Assembly (NCBI RefSeq): GCF_000166295.1
Contig: NC_017506.1
Location: 620,001 to 684,000, forward strand
From: Marinobacter adhaerens HP15
GTDB taxonomy: Bacteria > Pseudomonadota > Gammaproteobacteria > Pseudomonadales > Oleiphilaceae
Length of the DNA stretch: 64,000 bases
Direction: 5' to 3'
Positions 9,021-18,386 of the stretch are shown here, one piece after another. Position numbers and translations under genes: made by a program. The notes below the pieces were generated by a model. That model ran no database searches. It was given only the letters and a program-made list of their open reading frames with translations, and was not told the origin of the DNA. Position 1 is the first letter of the stretch. Each line of letters begins with the position of its first letter.

Positions 9021-10199
9021 ATGAATGGACCCATGGCCTTAAACTCTGCTTTTCGAACTCTCTCCGTTGTCCTTGTGCTGATGCTTGCCCTGACAGGCAA
9101 GGCAATGTCCCAGTCGGTGCTGATTCCGTCGCCGCCGCAGATTGCCGGCAGCTCCTACGTGTTGATGGATCCCAAGAGCGGACGGATCATCATGGAGGAG
9201 AACAGCCACGAGCGTTTGCCTCCGGCCAGTCTGACCAAAATGATGACGGCCTATATTGTCGAGCGTGAGCTTGATGAGGGCCGCATTGCCATGTCCGACA
9301 TGGTTCCCATCAGCGTCAATGCCTGGAAGACCGAAGGTTCGCGCACCTTTGTTCGGGAAGGCACCCAGGTTTCGGTCGAAGATCTGCTCAGGGGAGTCAT
9401 CATTCAGTCGGGCAACGACGCCTCTGTTGCCCTGGCGGAATTTGTTGCAGGCAGTGAAGGAGCCTTCGTTGACATCATGAACCAGCAGGCCCAGCTGCTG
9501 GGAATGAAAGACACCAATTTTGTGAACGCGACCGGCCTGCCCTCGCCGGAGCATTTCTCAACAGCGTATGACCTGGCGATGCTGGCCCGCGCGATCATCA
9601 ACGATTACCCGGAGAACTATCCGCTCTACGCTGAAAAACATTTCACCTACAACAACATTCGCCAGCCGAACCGGAACAGTCTGCTCTGGCGCGATGACAG
9701 TGTCGACGGCCTGAAAACAGGCCATACCGAGGAGGCGGGTTATTGCCTTGTTGCCTCTGCCAAACGCAACGACACCCGTTTTATTGCCGTGGTTATGGGC
9801 ACCAACAGTTCAGAAGCACGGGCCCAGGAAATCCAGAAAATGCTGAACTACGGCTTCCGCTACTATGAGAGCGAACGCCTGTTCCGGTCGGGCCAGGAGC
9901 TCATCGAAGCCCGTGTCTGGGGCGGTCAGGCTGATCAGCTCTCCGTTGGCATGACTGAGGATGTCTACGTGACCATTCCACGGGGTTCCCGAAACGATCT
10001 TGAATCGACGGTCGACCTTGATTCTGTGATCAAGGCACCCATTAAAGTCGGGGACGAGCTGGGACGGGTCAAGGTCTCCTATAACGGCGAGGTACTGGTT
10101 GATCAGCCGGTGTTGGCCCTGACCGAGGTTCCCGAAGGTGGCTTTTTCAAACGCATCTGGGACGCCATCAAGCTCTTTTTCGTTCAGTTATTTCAGTAG
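9021..10199 (+). CDS. dacA: D-alanyl-D-alanine carboxypeptidase (PBP5 type)
   Basis: DacA removes the terminal D-Ala from pentapeptides in the periplasm, controlling crosslinking. The 392-residue protein has an N-terminal signal peptide ending near MSQ, the penicillin-binding motifs S-L-T-K (Ser70), S-G-N (Ser130) and K-T-G (Lys232), a beta-rich PBP5 C-terminal domain, and a terminal amphipathic helix (GGFFKRIWDAIKLFFVQLF) that anchors the enzyme to the inner membrane. A second ATG at 9033 would also leave an intact signal peptide, so the exact start is uncertain. Confidence 0.96.
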   Translation: MNGPMALNSAFRTLSVVLVLMLALTGKAMSQSVLIPSPPQIAGSSYVLMDPKSGRIIMEENSHERLPPASLTKMMTAYIVERELDEGRIAMSDMVPISVNAWKTEGSRTFVREGTQVSVEDLLRGVIIQSGNDASVALAEFVAGSEGAFVDIMNQQAQLLGMKDTNFVNATGLPSPEHFSTAYDLAMLARAIINDYPENYPLYAEKHFTYNNIRQPNRNSLLWRDDSVDGLKTGHTEEAGYCLVASAKRNDTRFIAVVMGTNSSEARAQEIQKMLNYGFRYYESERLFRSGQELIEARVWGGQADQLSVGMTEDVYVTIPRGSRNDLESTVDLDSVIKAPIKVGDELGRVKVSYNGEVLVDQPVLALTEVPEGGFFKRIWDAIKLFFVQLFQ

Positions 10200-10229
10200 G
10201 GTGATGTTGATCCCGGGGAGTAAAACGGC

Positions 10230-10499
10230 ATGAGTGAGCCGAAAGCACCAAAAATTGAGTTTCCTTGCGACTATGTGATCAAGGTGATTGGCAATGCGGC
10301 CCCGGATTTCACCGAGTTCGTGGTCGAGGTTGTGGAGCAGCATGCCCCCGGAATCAGCGAGACCGATATCACCGTTAACGACAGCAGCAAAGGCCGCTTT
10401 TCCTCGGTTCAACTGAAGATTGTGGCCACGGGCGAAGCGCAACTGAAGGCCTTGTTCGAGGATCTCAAGGCCAGTGGCCGCGTACACATGGTGCTCTGA
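10230..10499 (+). CDS. ybeD: DUF493 / YbeD family protein
   Basis: This is a small, conserved 89-residue cytoplasmic protein of the YbeD (DUF493) family, which has an ACT-like fold. The start is [15 protein letters not shown], and the family features VIG and [15 protein letters not shown] are present. It lies between dacA and lipB, its usual place in gammaproteobacteria. A link to lipoate metabolism is suggested only by this conserved neighbourhood; no biochemical role is clear from sequence. Confidence 0.9.
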   Translation: MSEPKAPKIEFPCDYVIKVIGNAAPDFTEFVVEVVEQHAPGISETDITVNDSSKGRFSSVQLKIVATGEAQLKALFEDLKASGRVHMVL

Positions 10500-10504
10500 G
10501 CCTG

Positions 10505-11143
10505 ATGCCTGACCTGATTGTCCGATCCCTGGGTGAGCAGCCCTATCTGGAAACCTGGGAGGCCATGAAGGCCTTCACCGCTGACCGCGATGACAGTGTG
10601 GCGGATGAACTCTGGTGTTTGCAGCATCCGCGGGTTTATACCCAGGGCCAGGCGGGGAAGGCCGAACATATTCTTGCCCCGGGCGACATCCCGGTGATCC
10701 CGGTGGATCGGGGCGGGCAGGTGACCTACCACGGTCCCGGCCAGCTCGTGATTTACCTGATGATCAATCTGACTCGCAAAAAACTTGGTGTACGTTCTCT
10801 GGTGGACGAGATCGAACAGGCCATCGTCCGCACGCTTGCAGAATTGGGCGTTGAGGCCGCTCCGAGACCGGACGCCCCGGGCGTTTACGTGGGCGACGCC
10901 AAGATTGCCTCGCTCGGACTGAGGGTTCGCCGGGGTTGTTCCTTTCATGGCCTGGCGCTGAATGTGGATATGGACATGGAGCCTTTTCAGCGCATAAACC
11001 CCTGCGGCTACGCCGGAATGGCCATGTGTCAGGTTCGCGACTTTGTTCCCGGTGTGACACTGGCTGACGTGCAGCAGCGGTTGTCGCAGCAGCTGGTCAG
11101 TGGCCTGGCTCACCACGATGTCGATTTCCGCGAGGGCTGGTAG
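10505..11143 (+). CDS. lipB: Octanoyl-[acyl-carrier-protein]:protein N-octanoyltransferase
   Basis: LipB moves the octanoyl chain from ACP to the lipoyl domains of 2-oxoacid dehydrogenases and GcvH; LipA (here about 33 kb away) then inserts sulfur. The 212-residue protein has the family motif [15 protein letters not shown], a catalytic lysine near residue 133 in GDAKIASLG, and the thioester-forming Cys167 in INPCGYAGM. The gene starts five bases after ybeD. The stop is two bases from the convergent diguanylate cyclase gene. Confidence 0.96.
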   Translation: MPDLIVRSLGEQPYLETWEAMKAFTADRDDSVADELWCLQHPRVYTQGQAGKAEHILAPGDIPVIPVDRGGQVTYHGPGQLVIYLMINLTRKKLGVRSLVDEIEQAIVRTLAELGVEAAPRPDAPGVYVGDAKIASLGLRVRRGCSFHGLALNVDMDMEPFQRINPCGYAGMAMCQVRDFVPGVTLADVQQRLSQQLVSGLAHHDVDFREGW

Positions 11144-11144
11144 C

Positions 11145-12236
11145 TCAGGCCGCGGCTTCATTCTCGTAACCGCATGCGCGGTTACGTCCCTCGGATTTCG
11201 CCCGATACAGGGCTTCGTCTGACCGCTGCAGCAGGCGATCAATGGATTCCGAGCCACGGATCGACGCCACCCCCACACTGATGGTTGCCTGAATCGGGCC
11301 CTGCTCCGTGCTCACGGATCTGACGGCAAAAGCTTCACGGATCCGGTTTGCGGATGCCAGCGCCTCCCCGGTATTGGTTTCGGGCAGCAGAACCAGGTAC
11401 TCCTCACCGCCCCATCGGGCCAGCGTATCAACTTTGCGGCATTGTTCCCGAAGGGTCCTGGCCACCAAAATGATCAACTCGTCACCCACATGGTGCCCGT
11501 AGTTGTCGTTAACGCTCTTGAACAGGTCAATGTCCATCAGCAGCACCGAAAAGGGCCGGGCGTTGCGAAGATAGCGCTGATACTCGATGTCCAGTTGCTC
11601 AAGCGCTTCGCGGCGATTGGCCAGGCCGGTCAGGGCATCGTGCTTGGCGGCATACTCGAATTCCGCGGCCAGCTTCAGCAACCCCAGCTTGCTGCGCCGA
11701 CGGCTCTGGTCAAGGATGTAACAGGTGACCATTTCAAAACCCAGCACCGCTATCATGGTGATTCTGAAACTGGTGCTGTGCGGCGGCTCGAACAGGAAAT
11801 CCCCCAGTGGGCTGAACAGGAAGATGACGGCGGCGAACCCGCCACAGCAGGCGAGCAACCCAACCCGGGATTCGCTGATGTAAAAAATGATGGGCGGGTA
11901 GGCAAACAACCAGATAATGGCGGAACCGTCCTCTACCGCGTTGATAGCCAGGTAGGTGAACAGCACCGTAATCAGGGTTATGAAGCCGCGACGCTGCAGG
12001 GTCTTGTTACCGAAGAGCAGGTAGCTCACAGAGTTGACGGCAAGAAGAACGGCGAAGCCAACCAGTAGTGGCGGCGTGATCGGGTCGTTCTGCAGGCTGG
12101 AGCGCCAGGCAAAGAAACAGAGCAGGGGAACGGCAACAGCGGTCAGCCAGTTGATCAGGATCGGGACAGGAATCTCGCCCTTGACCCGGAACTGCGACAG
12201 CTCCGTATCCGGCGTTTTTCTTGCTGTTTGCGGCAT
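11145..12236 (-). CDS. Membrane diguanylate cyclase
   Basis: The protein likely makes c-di-GMP from two GTP. Its 363 residues begin with about 170 residues containing five to six membrane helices (MASE-like sensor, not assigned to a named family). A GGDEF domain follows at about 190-350. The active-site signature is intact, RWGGEEYLVLLPE (residues about 274-286), and an R-K-V-D motif five residues upstream matches the inhibitory I-site, implying product feedback. This contrasts with the two eroded GGDEF proteins at the window start. Its input signal cannot be read from sequence. Confidence 0.9.
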   Translation of the reverse strand: MPQTARKTPDTELSQFRVKGEIPVPILINWLTAVAVPLLCFFAWRSSLQNDPITPPLLVGFAVLLAVNSVSYLLFGNKTLQRRGFITLITVLFTYLAINAVEDGSAIIWLFAYPPIIFYISESRVGLLACCGGFAAVIFLFSPLGDFLFEPPHSTSFRITMIAVLGFEMVTCYILDQSRRRSKLGLLKLAAEFEYAAKHDALTGLANRREALEQLDIEYQRYLRNARPFSVLLMDIDLFKSVNDNYGHHVGDELIILVARTLREQCRKVDTLARWGGEEYLVLLPETNTGEALASANRIREAFAVRSVSTEQGPIQATISVGVASIRGSESIDRLLQRSDEALYRAKSEGRNRACGYENEAAA

Positions 12237-12433
12237 TTTCAGATCTTGTTGTTGTGATAGTCGTTGTTGGACCTTACGTATCTAGAAATACTAGACCGGT
12301 TTCCCGGCGAAAACTGTGTCGAAACGTAAACGATCCGGTTGTGCAGATGTAAACCGGCAACGGGGCTGGCGCATTGGCCCCGTGGCCGCGGCAGGCCGGT
12401 CGACTCGGTTAGGTCAGCTCCCCTGACTATCCG

Positions 12434-12439
12434 TATAAT
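12434..12439 (+). promoter_or_regulatory. Possible -10 element upstream of the ABC1 kinase gene
   Basis: TATAAT lies 50 bases before the ATG at 12489 in the 250-base divergent region. The -35 match 17 bases upstream is poor, so it is only a candidate. Confidence 0.35.
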
Positions 12440-12488
12440 GGTGTAAGCCGCCAAACGTGGTGAAATTCTCTGATCCGAACAGGTCACT

Positions 12489-13934
12489 ATGTCTTCCAGA
12501 CGTTCAGGAAATTCGGTTTCCCGCATCAAGACAGGCAGTTTCGAGCGCAGGCTGAGTCTGACCCGTGCCGGGTTGTTTGCCGGTACCCGTATGGCCTCAC
12601 ACATGGCAACCAACTGGTTCAGCACTCGGGAAAACCGGGAAAAACGTCACCGCGCCATGCTTTCGAGCCAGGCCCGGTTCCTGGTGGATGAACTGGGCAA
12701 GTTAAAGGGCAGCGTGGTCAAGATTGGCCAGGTTATGGCTCTGTACGGCGAGCATTTTTTGCCCGAGGAAGTCACCGAAGCGCTCCACACCCTGGAAGAT
12801 CAGACCACTTCTCTGGAATGGCCGGCTATCGAGCGTGTGCTGAAAGACGAGCTGGGCGCGGAGCGTCTGGCGCAACTGGATGTAGAGCCCGAGCCTATTG
12901 GCGCTGCATCGCTGGGGCAGGTCCACCGGGCCTGGCGCCGCAGTGACGGCCTGGAGCTGGTGCTGAAGGTGCAATACCCGGGCGTTGCCGACGCGGTAGA
13001 CAGCGACCTGAATGCTGTCGCCCAGTTGCTGCGAGTGGCCAGGCTGGTCAGTTTTGGCCCCGAGTTCAATGACTGGCTGGAGGAAGTCCGGCAGATGATG
13101 CATCGGGAGGTGGACTATCGCCTTGAGGCGAAGACCACCGAGAAATTCCGCAACATGCTGGCATCGGATCCGAGGTTCATTGTGCCCAGGGTCCTGCCGG
13201 AGTTTTCAACCGAGCACGTTATCTGTTCAACCTACGAACACGGGCATTCGGTCAGTTCCCAGTCGGTCAGGGACCTCCCGCTGGAACGTCGCAGTGCCCT
13301 TGGCAAGGCCGCCCTGGAGCTGTTTTTCCGGGAATTGTTCATCTGGGGCGAAATACAGACCGATCCTAACTTCGGCAACTACCGCATCCGGATTGCCGGG
13401 GAAAAAGGGGATGACCCGGGGTACGACCGTATCGTCCTCCTCGATTTCGGCGCCGTGCAGTCCTACTCGGACGAGTTTCTCAAACCGGTCATCCAGATGA
13501 TCAAGGCATCCTACGAGAACGACCTCGATGCGGTAATCGATGGTGGCGTGAAGCTGCGTTTCATGAGCACCGAGTGGCCGGAGGAGGTACTGGAGAAGTT
13601 TGGCCAGGTCTGCATGTCGGTGCTTGAACCGCTCTCCAGCGACAAGGATTCCTGGCCAGACTATGCAGTAAACAGCCATGGCCAGTATCGTTGGAAGCAG
13701 AGTGAACTGCCGTCCCGGGTGGCGCGTCAGGCGGCCCGGTCGGCGATCAGTCGCTATTTCCGCGTGCCCCCGAAGGAGTTCGTGTTCCTTAACCGTAAAC
13801 TGATCGGGGTCTACACATTCGTTGCGGTTCTGAATTCCGAATTTAACGGCGAGCCGCTGCTTCGGAAATACCTCTACGGTGAAGGTGACGATGCACCGGA
13901 CGCCTCCGCGACGAGCCAGAGCACAAAGGCGTAG
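12489..13934 (+). CDS. ABC1/AarF (UbiB-like) atypical kinase family protein
   Basis: This is a 481-residue member of the ABC1/ADCK family, related to UbiB and often linked to ubiquinone or lipid homeostasis. The diagnostic KxGQ motif appears as VVKIGQVMALYGEHF near residue 80, the alanine-rich nucleotide loop as IGAASLGQVHRA near 140, the ATP-site lysine in LVLKVQYPG, and the metal-binding LLDFGAVQSY near 315. No C-terminal membrane helices typical of UbiB itself are evident, and ubiE/ubiJ are not adjacent, so this is probably a paralogue. Its end overlaps the convergent YqaA-type gene by 61 bases. Confidence 0.88.
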   Translation: MSSRRSGNSVSRIKTGSFERRLSLTRAGLFAGTRMASHMATNWFSTRENREKRHRAMLSSQARFLVDELGKLKGSVVKIGQVMALYGEHFLPEEVTEALHTLEDQTTSLEWPAIERVLKDELGAERLAQLDVEPEPIGAASLGQVHRAWRRSDGLELVLKVQYPGVADAVDSDLNAVAQLLRVARLVSFGPEFNDWLEEVRQMMHREVDYRLEAKTTEKFRNMLASDPRFIVPRVLPEFSTEHVICSTYEHGHSVSSQSVRDLPLERRSALGKAALELFFRELFIWGEIQTDPNFGNYRIRIAGEKGDDPGYDRIVLLDFGAVQSYSDEFLKPVIQMIKASYENDLDAVIDGGVKLRFMSTEWPEEVLEKFGQVCMSVLEPLSSDKDSWPDYAVNSHGQYRWKQSELPSRVARQAARSAISRYFRVPPKEFVFLNRKLIGVYTFVAVLNSEFNGEPLLRKYLYGEGDDAPDASATSQSTKA

Positions 13935-14317
13935 CGGGCCCCCTTGCCAATTCCTACCAGTATCACAAAATTGAGCCACGGCACGCGCATGATCCCGCCA
14001 ACCAGGGTCAGCGCGTCGCCGCCCAGAGGCAGCCAGCCCATCAGCAGAGACCATTGGCCATATCGGTTAAAGCGGTTCCTCGCCTTGTGCAATTGCATCT
14101 CGCTGATCGGAAACCAGCGTTTATGCTTAAAGCGATCTACCTGCCGGCCGATAACTCCATTAACGACCGAGCCCAGCGTGTTACCCAGTGTTGCCCAGAA
14201 CCACAGCCACCACCAGGAGTAACCCTGTGTTATCAGCGTGCCCAGCAGAACTTCCGAGTAAGCGGGCAGCAGCGTGGCAGCGGCGAACGCGGTCAGAAAT
14301 AGCGTCAGGTAGGCCAC
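13874..14317 (-). CDS. YqaA-type small DedA-like membrane protein
   Basis: This 147-residue integral membrane protein resembles the YqaA/SNARE-associated (DedA-like) family. It has hydrophobic segments at about 5-25, 35-55, 88-105 and 112-138, and the conserved patterns LPAYSEVLLG, GNTLGSVVNG and GWLPLGGDALTLVGG. DedA relatives are involved in lipid flipping or membrane homeostasis; a specific role for this subgroup is unknown. The 3' end overlaps the convergent kinase gene. Confidence 0.85.
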   Translation of the reverse strand: MAYLTLFLTAFAAATLLPAYSEVLLGTLITQGYSWWWLWFWATLGNTLGSVVNGVIGRQVDRFKHKRWFPISEMQLHKARNRFNRYGQWSLLMGWLPLGGDALTLVGGIMRVPWLNFVILVGIGKGARYAFVLWLVAEASGASSPSP

Positions 14318-14377
14318 CGGCCCCTCCGTGCTCTAAAATAGAATGAACCTCCAACTCCCCGCAGGTCCGCCTTCACC

Positions 14378-16504
14378 ATGAAACAGTTATCGCTCCGCTT
14401 CAAGCTCTACGCCCTCGTTGTGTCCCTGCTTCTGATAATGGGCATCAGTATCGTGGTGACTGCCCAGCTGTCTCTCGGAGCCATGGAGAAGAGGTTGAGT
14501 GTCGAGACCCGGGATACGGTGCAGGGCATTGTAATGGATCAGCTCAGCGCAACCGCTGGCAAGTTCGGCGAGCTGGTCAGTGGTCAGTTTGCAACTGCCT
14601 TTCGGACCCCGGAAGTCGTCCGCAATGTCATTACCCGAAATATTCAGTCCGACAGTTCCGGTCGAATCAGCAGGACGGCCCTACAGGAGACTGTTGGCGC
14701 CGTGCTTGAGGAGCAGAAAAGTCTGAGCTCGATATACGCCCAGTTCGAGCCGGATGGCTATGATGGGCAGGATCGCTATTTCACCGGTGGTGTTGAGGAG
14801 CACAGCAGCGACGAGGGTACCCTGGAAATCTATTACTACCGGGATCCGGAGGGCAAGGTTCACTTCAGCCGCACCGAGGACCCGGCTACGAAGTATCTGG
14901 ATAGTCTGAACGAATTCGGGATTCGGGAAGCCGAGTGGTATCTGTGCTCGCGGGACACCAGGGCACCCTGCATCATGGAGCCCTATGATTACGAAATCAG
15001 TGAGGGCTATTCCGAGCTGATGACCAGCCTGGTGGTTCCGATTCTGGACGACGGGGCATTCGCCGGCGTGGTGGGCGTCGATATCAATCTCTCGACACTG
15101 CAAAGAACCATTTCCGGTGTCAGCAAGGAACTGTTTGACGGCAAGTCCCGGGTCACGCTGATCAGCGAGCAGGGTCTTATCGCGGCATCCAGTCATTATG
15201 AGGCTCATCTTGGTCGGCCCCTCCAGGAAGCTTTGCCGGAGCATGGCGATACCTTCTCAGGACTGCATCAGGGTGGGGGGACCTTCGATGACGGCCAGAC
15301 CCTGGCCGTGGCCTATCCCGTCGAAATCAGTCTGCCCGATGCCGAGTGGTCGTTGTTGATTGAACTGCCAAGAGATGCCGCGCTTGCCAGCGTTTCCGAA
15401 ATCACGGGCCTGCTGTCAGACGAAGTGGCCGCAACCGCGACCCGCCAGACCCTGGTAGGCATCGGTGTCGTGGTTCTTGCTGTTGTCGCCCTCGTTCTCC
15501 TGGTCCGCTCGGTGACCCGCCCGCTGGATGAGATCCGGGATCGCATGAAGAACCTGGCCAGTGCCGAAGGGGACCTTACCCGTGAGCTGGAAATCGACAC
15601 CCACGCCGAGCTGATCGAGCTGGCTGGCGGATTCAATGCCTTCCTGGCGAGGCTGAGAGAGATGATCAACGACCTGAAGGACGTAAACGCCAAGGTCCGC
15701 GAACAGGCCAGGGATGTCGGAAGTATTGCGGTTGAGACCGATGAGCAGACCGGCAGGCAACATCAGGACATCGACAGCGTGGTGACCGCCATGAACGAAA
15801 TGTCTGTCGCTGCCGGTGAGGTCGCGGGATTTGCCGGCGAGGCGGCGGACAATGCCCGGATGGCCCAGGACGGCATCCGCTTTACCCAGGACACCTTGTC
15901 GTCCGCAGTCAACGGCGTGAGCGCGGTGGCCAATGATATGGGCGAGGCCAGCACTGCGATCGGCCAGGTGGCCAATCGCAGTGAGGACATCAACCGGATC
16001 CTGGATGTCATCCGTGGCGTCGCAGAACAGACCAACCTGCTGGCGCTTAACGCCGCCATTGAGGCGGCAAGGGCCGGTGAGCAGGGGCGCGGCTTTGCCG
16101 TTGTCGCCGATGAGGTCCGAACCCTTGCCTCCCGGACGCGGGAATCCACCGATGAAATCAGCACCATGATCGACGGTCTCAAGCAGGATGTGAACGGGGC
16201 GGTTTCGGTGATCCAGAGCGGTGTTGATCGCGCCACCTCGGCGGTGGATGGCACCCAGGAGGCGGCCCATTCCCTGGCCACGGTTGTCGAGCGGATCGGA
16301 ACCATTGTCGAACACGTGACCCAGGTGGCGACCGCAGCGGAAGAGCAAAGCTCGGTGAGCGAGGAAATCAATCGCAACCTCACTCATATCGGTGACGCCG
16401 CCAACGATCTCCGGGAACTTGCTGGTCGCGTCAAAGGCAGTGGTCAGGCCCTGGACAATGAAGTGCAGGTTCTGGAGCGGGAGCTCGGTCGCCTGAGGAC
16501 ATGA
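14378..16504 (+). CDS. Methyl-accepting chemotaxis protein with Cache sensor
   Basis: This is a 708-residue transmembrane chemoreceptor. A membrane helix at about 9-30 is followed by a large periplasmic double-Cache-like ligand domain (about 35-345; note [13 protein letters not shown] and [19 protein letters not shown]). A second membrane helix lies at about 358-380, then a HAMP linker and a cytoplasmic signalling domain. The receptor hairpin tip is the near-invariant [19 protein letters not shown]. The ligand is unknown; dCache receptors often bind amino acids or organic acids. It appears monocistronic. Confidence 0.94.
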   Translation: MKQLSLRFKLYALVVSLLLIMGISIVVTAQLSLGAMEKRLSVETRDTVQGIVMDQLSATAGKFGELVSGQFATAFRTPEVVRNVITRNIQSDSSGRISRTALQETVGAVLEEQKSLSSIYAQFEPDGYDGQDRYFTGGVEEHSSDEGTLEIYYYRDPEGKVHFSRTEDPATKYLDSLNEFGIREAEWYLCSRDTRAPCIMEPYDYEISEGYSELMTSLVVPILDDGAFAGVVGVDINLSTLQRTISGVSKELFDGKSRVTLISEQGLIAASSHYEAHLGRPLQEALPEHGDTFSGLHQGGGTFDDGQTLAVAYPVEISLPDAEWSLLIELPRDAALASVSEITGLLSDEVAATATRQTLVGIGVVVLAVVALVLLVRSVTRPLDEIRDRMKNLASAEGDLTRELEIDTHAELIELAGGFNAFLARLREMINDLKDVNAKVREQARDVGSIAVETDEQTGRQHQDIDSVVTAMNEMSVAAGEVAGFAGEAADNARMAQDGIRFTQDTLSSAVNGVSAVANDMGEASTAIGQVANRSEDINRILDVIRGVAEQTNLLALNAAIEAARAGEQGRGFAVVADEVRTLASRTRESTDEISTMIDGLKQDVNGAVSVIQSGVDRATSAVDGTQEAAHSLATVVERIGTIVEHVTQVATAAEEQSSVSEEINRNLTHIGDAANDLRELAGRVKGSGQALDNEVQVLERELGRLRT

Positions 16505-16624
16505 TGGGCGGCTACTATGGTGGCGATTCAAAGCATCAATTTTAAATTAGCGTGCGCCGTGCCATCATTCAGCCATAGGATTTCAGTCCTGAAACATACA
16601 GCCAGAGACTTTAGGGAGGTGTTT

Positions 16625-16879
16625 ATGGAGCAGGTCACGATTTATGGCCGCTCGAGTTGTGGTTTCTGCGTTCAGGCAAAGCGCCTGTGTGAGGCCAGGA
16701 ACATTCCCTACGTCTGGGTCGATATGATCGAGAAGGGCATGAGCAAGCAGGATATCGCGGACAAGATTGGCCGGCCGGTTTATACCGTGCCGCAGATCCT
16801 GGTGGGCAACCAGTACGTGGGTGGGTTTGATCAGTTCTACGCCTACATGCGCGACCAGCAATCGGAGCTGGCCCGCTAA
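16625..16879 (+). CDS. Glutaredoxin
   Basis: This is an 84-residue thiol-disulfide oxidoreductase that uses glutathione. The dithiol active site CGFC is at residues 12-15, the cis-proline lies in VYTVPQILV, and the glutathione-binding GGFDQF follows. The start at 16625 is chosen for the strong AGGGAGG site just upstream; the frame is open for another 108 bases but would add a non-conserved leader. Variation from the usual CPYC means the exact class cannot be stated. A strong terminator follows. Confidence 0.92.
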   Translation: MEQVTIYGRSSCGFCVQAKRLCEARNIPYVWVDMIEKGMSKQDIADKIGRPVYTVPQILVGNQYVGGFDQFYAYMRDQQSELAR

Positions 16880-16906
16880 TCATCTGCGTGTAGTGTCTGA
16901 ACAATG

Positions 16907-16943
16907 AAAAAGCCTGACAGAGCTACTCTGTCAGGCTTTTTTT
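16907..16943. terminator. Bidirectional rho-independent terminator
   Basis: A perfect 15-base stem (arm AAAAGCCTGACAGAG, loop CTA) is flanked by A and T runs, so it can stop both the glutaredoxin transcript and the convergent pfp transcript. Confidence 0.93.
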
Positions 16944-16968
16944 GCTTTCCGGTACGCTGTTCGTTCGG

Positions 16969-18231
16969 CTACAGCTGGAACTCGGTCTTCAGTTTCTTCT
17001 CGGTCAGCGTGTTCTGGAGTTTGGCAACACGCGGCAGGCCGTTATCGAATGGCGGGAAACTCTCACCGGCAATCAGAGGTTCCAGGTAGTCCCGGCAGTC
17101 CTGGGTGATACCAAAGCCATCGTCGGTGATGAAGTGGATCGGCATCTTTTTCTCCTGGTTTGCCACTTCGCTCAGCGGGGCCTCACCGATCTTCCAGACG
17201 TAAGGTTTGCCCTGTTCGCGGACGATCGTGGGCATCAGAGCCTGCTTGCCGTCGAGTGCCATTTCCACGGCGGCCTTGCCAACCGCATAGGCCTGCTCCA
17301 CGTCGGTGGCGGAGGCAATGTGGCGGGCACTGCGCTGAAGGTAGTCGGCAACGGCCCAGTGGTATTTATGGCCCAGGGCCTGCTTGACCATATTGGCCAG
17401 GGCCGGAGCAACACCGCCCAGCTGGGTGTGGCCAAACGCGTCCTTGGCTCCGGCGTCCGCCAGGAAGCGACCATCTTCGTACTGGGCACCTTCGGAGGCC
17501 ACGACTACACAGTAGCCATATTCCTTCACACAATGATCCACGCGCTCAAGGAAGGCGTCGCGATTAAAAGGGATTTCCGGGAACAGGATGACGTGGGGCG
17601 GTTCGCCCTCGCCCTGTCCGGCCAGGCCGCCGGATGCGGCAATCCAGCCGGCGTGGCGCCCCATTACTTCCAGGATGAACACCTTGGTGGACGTTTCGCA
17701 CATGGACTTGATGTCCAGGCTGGCTTCCAGGGTGGACGTGGCAATGTATTTGGCAACCGACCCGAAGCCCGGGCAGCAGTCGGTGAACGGCAGATCGTTG
17801 TCCACGGTCTTGGGCACGCCGATGCAGGTAATTGGGTAGCCCATCTTGTCGGCAATCTGGGAAACCTTGTAGGCGGTGTCCTGTGAATCCCCACCGCCGT
17901 TGTAGAAGAAGTAGCCAATGTCGTGGGCCCGGAACACCTCGATCAGGCGTTCGTACTCGCGCCGGTTCTCGGAAATGTTCTTGAGCTTGTGACGGCAGGA
18001 GCCGAAGGCGCCGCCCGGGGTGTGAATCAGTGCCTGGATGGCATCGTCGCTTTCGAGGCTGGTATCAATCAGTTCTTCCTTCAGCGCCCCGATAATGCCG
18101 TTGCGTCCGGCAAACAACTTGCCGATTTTGTCCGGATGCTTGCGGGCGGTCTGGATGACGCCACAGGCACTGGCATTGATGACGGCGGTGACACCGCCGG
18201 ACTGAGCGTAGAATGCATTCTTGATGGCCAT
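16969..18231 (-). CDS. pfp: Pyrophosphate-dependent 6-phosphofructokinase
   Basis: The protein (420 residues from MAIKNAFYAQSGG) interconverts fructose 6-phosphate and fructose 1,6-bisphosphate. Two residues suggest PPi rather than ATP as phosphoryl donor: the nucleotide loop reads NGGGDSQDTA, with Asp where ATP enzymes have Gly, and the catalytic segment reads PKTVDNDL, with Lys where ATP enzymes have Gly (PGTIDND). The frame is open 17 codons upstream, but the chosen ATG at 18231 has AGGAGG upstream and gives the conserved N-terminus. A reversible PPi enzyme would fit a mainly gluconeogenic, organic-acid-using marine bacterium. Confidence 0.92.
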   Translation of the reverse strand: MAIKNAFYAQSGGVTAVINASACGVIQTARKHPDKIGKLFAGRNGIIGALKEELIDTSLESDDAIQALIHTPGGAFGSCRHKLKNISENRREYERLIEVFRAHDIGYFFYNGGGDSQDTAYKVSQIADKMGYPITCIGVPKTVDNDLPFTDCCPGFGSVAKYIATSTLEASLDIKSMCETSTKVFILEVMGRHAGWIAASGGLAGQGEGEPPHVILFPEIPFNRDAFLERVDHCVKEYGYCVVVASEGAQYEDGRFLADAGAKDAFGHTQLGGVAPALANMVKQALGHKYHWAVADYLQRSARHIASATDVEQAYAVGKAAVEMALDGKQALMPTIVREQGKPYVWKIGEAPLSEVANQEKKMPIHFITDDGFGITQDCRDYLEPLIAGESFPPFDNGLPRVAKLQNTLTEKKLKTEFQL

Positions 18232-18386
18232 CTCGGGCTGGAGCCTCCTGCTGGTTCGACAATGGCGCAGATGATACGCCAATCGACGGCAATTTTCATG
18301 AGCAGGATTGCGGATAGCGTGGCTCTTGACGGGGTGGGGCGGATACGGGAGGCTTGTCGGGTTTCAACTCAGAGGGCAGTTGCGGA

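Noticed and set aside
15416..16531. 371-codon open frame antisense to the chemoreceptor
   Set aside because: Overlaps conserved chemoreceptor signalling domain; no family resemblance on this strand.
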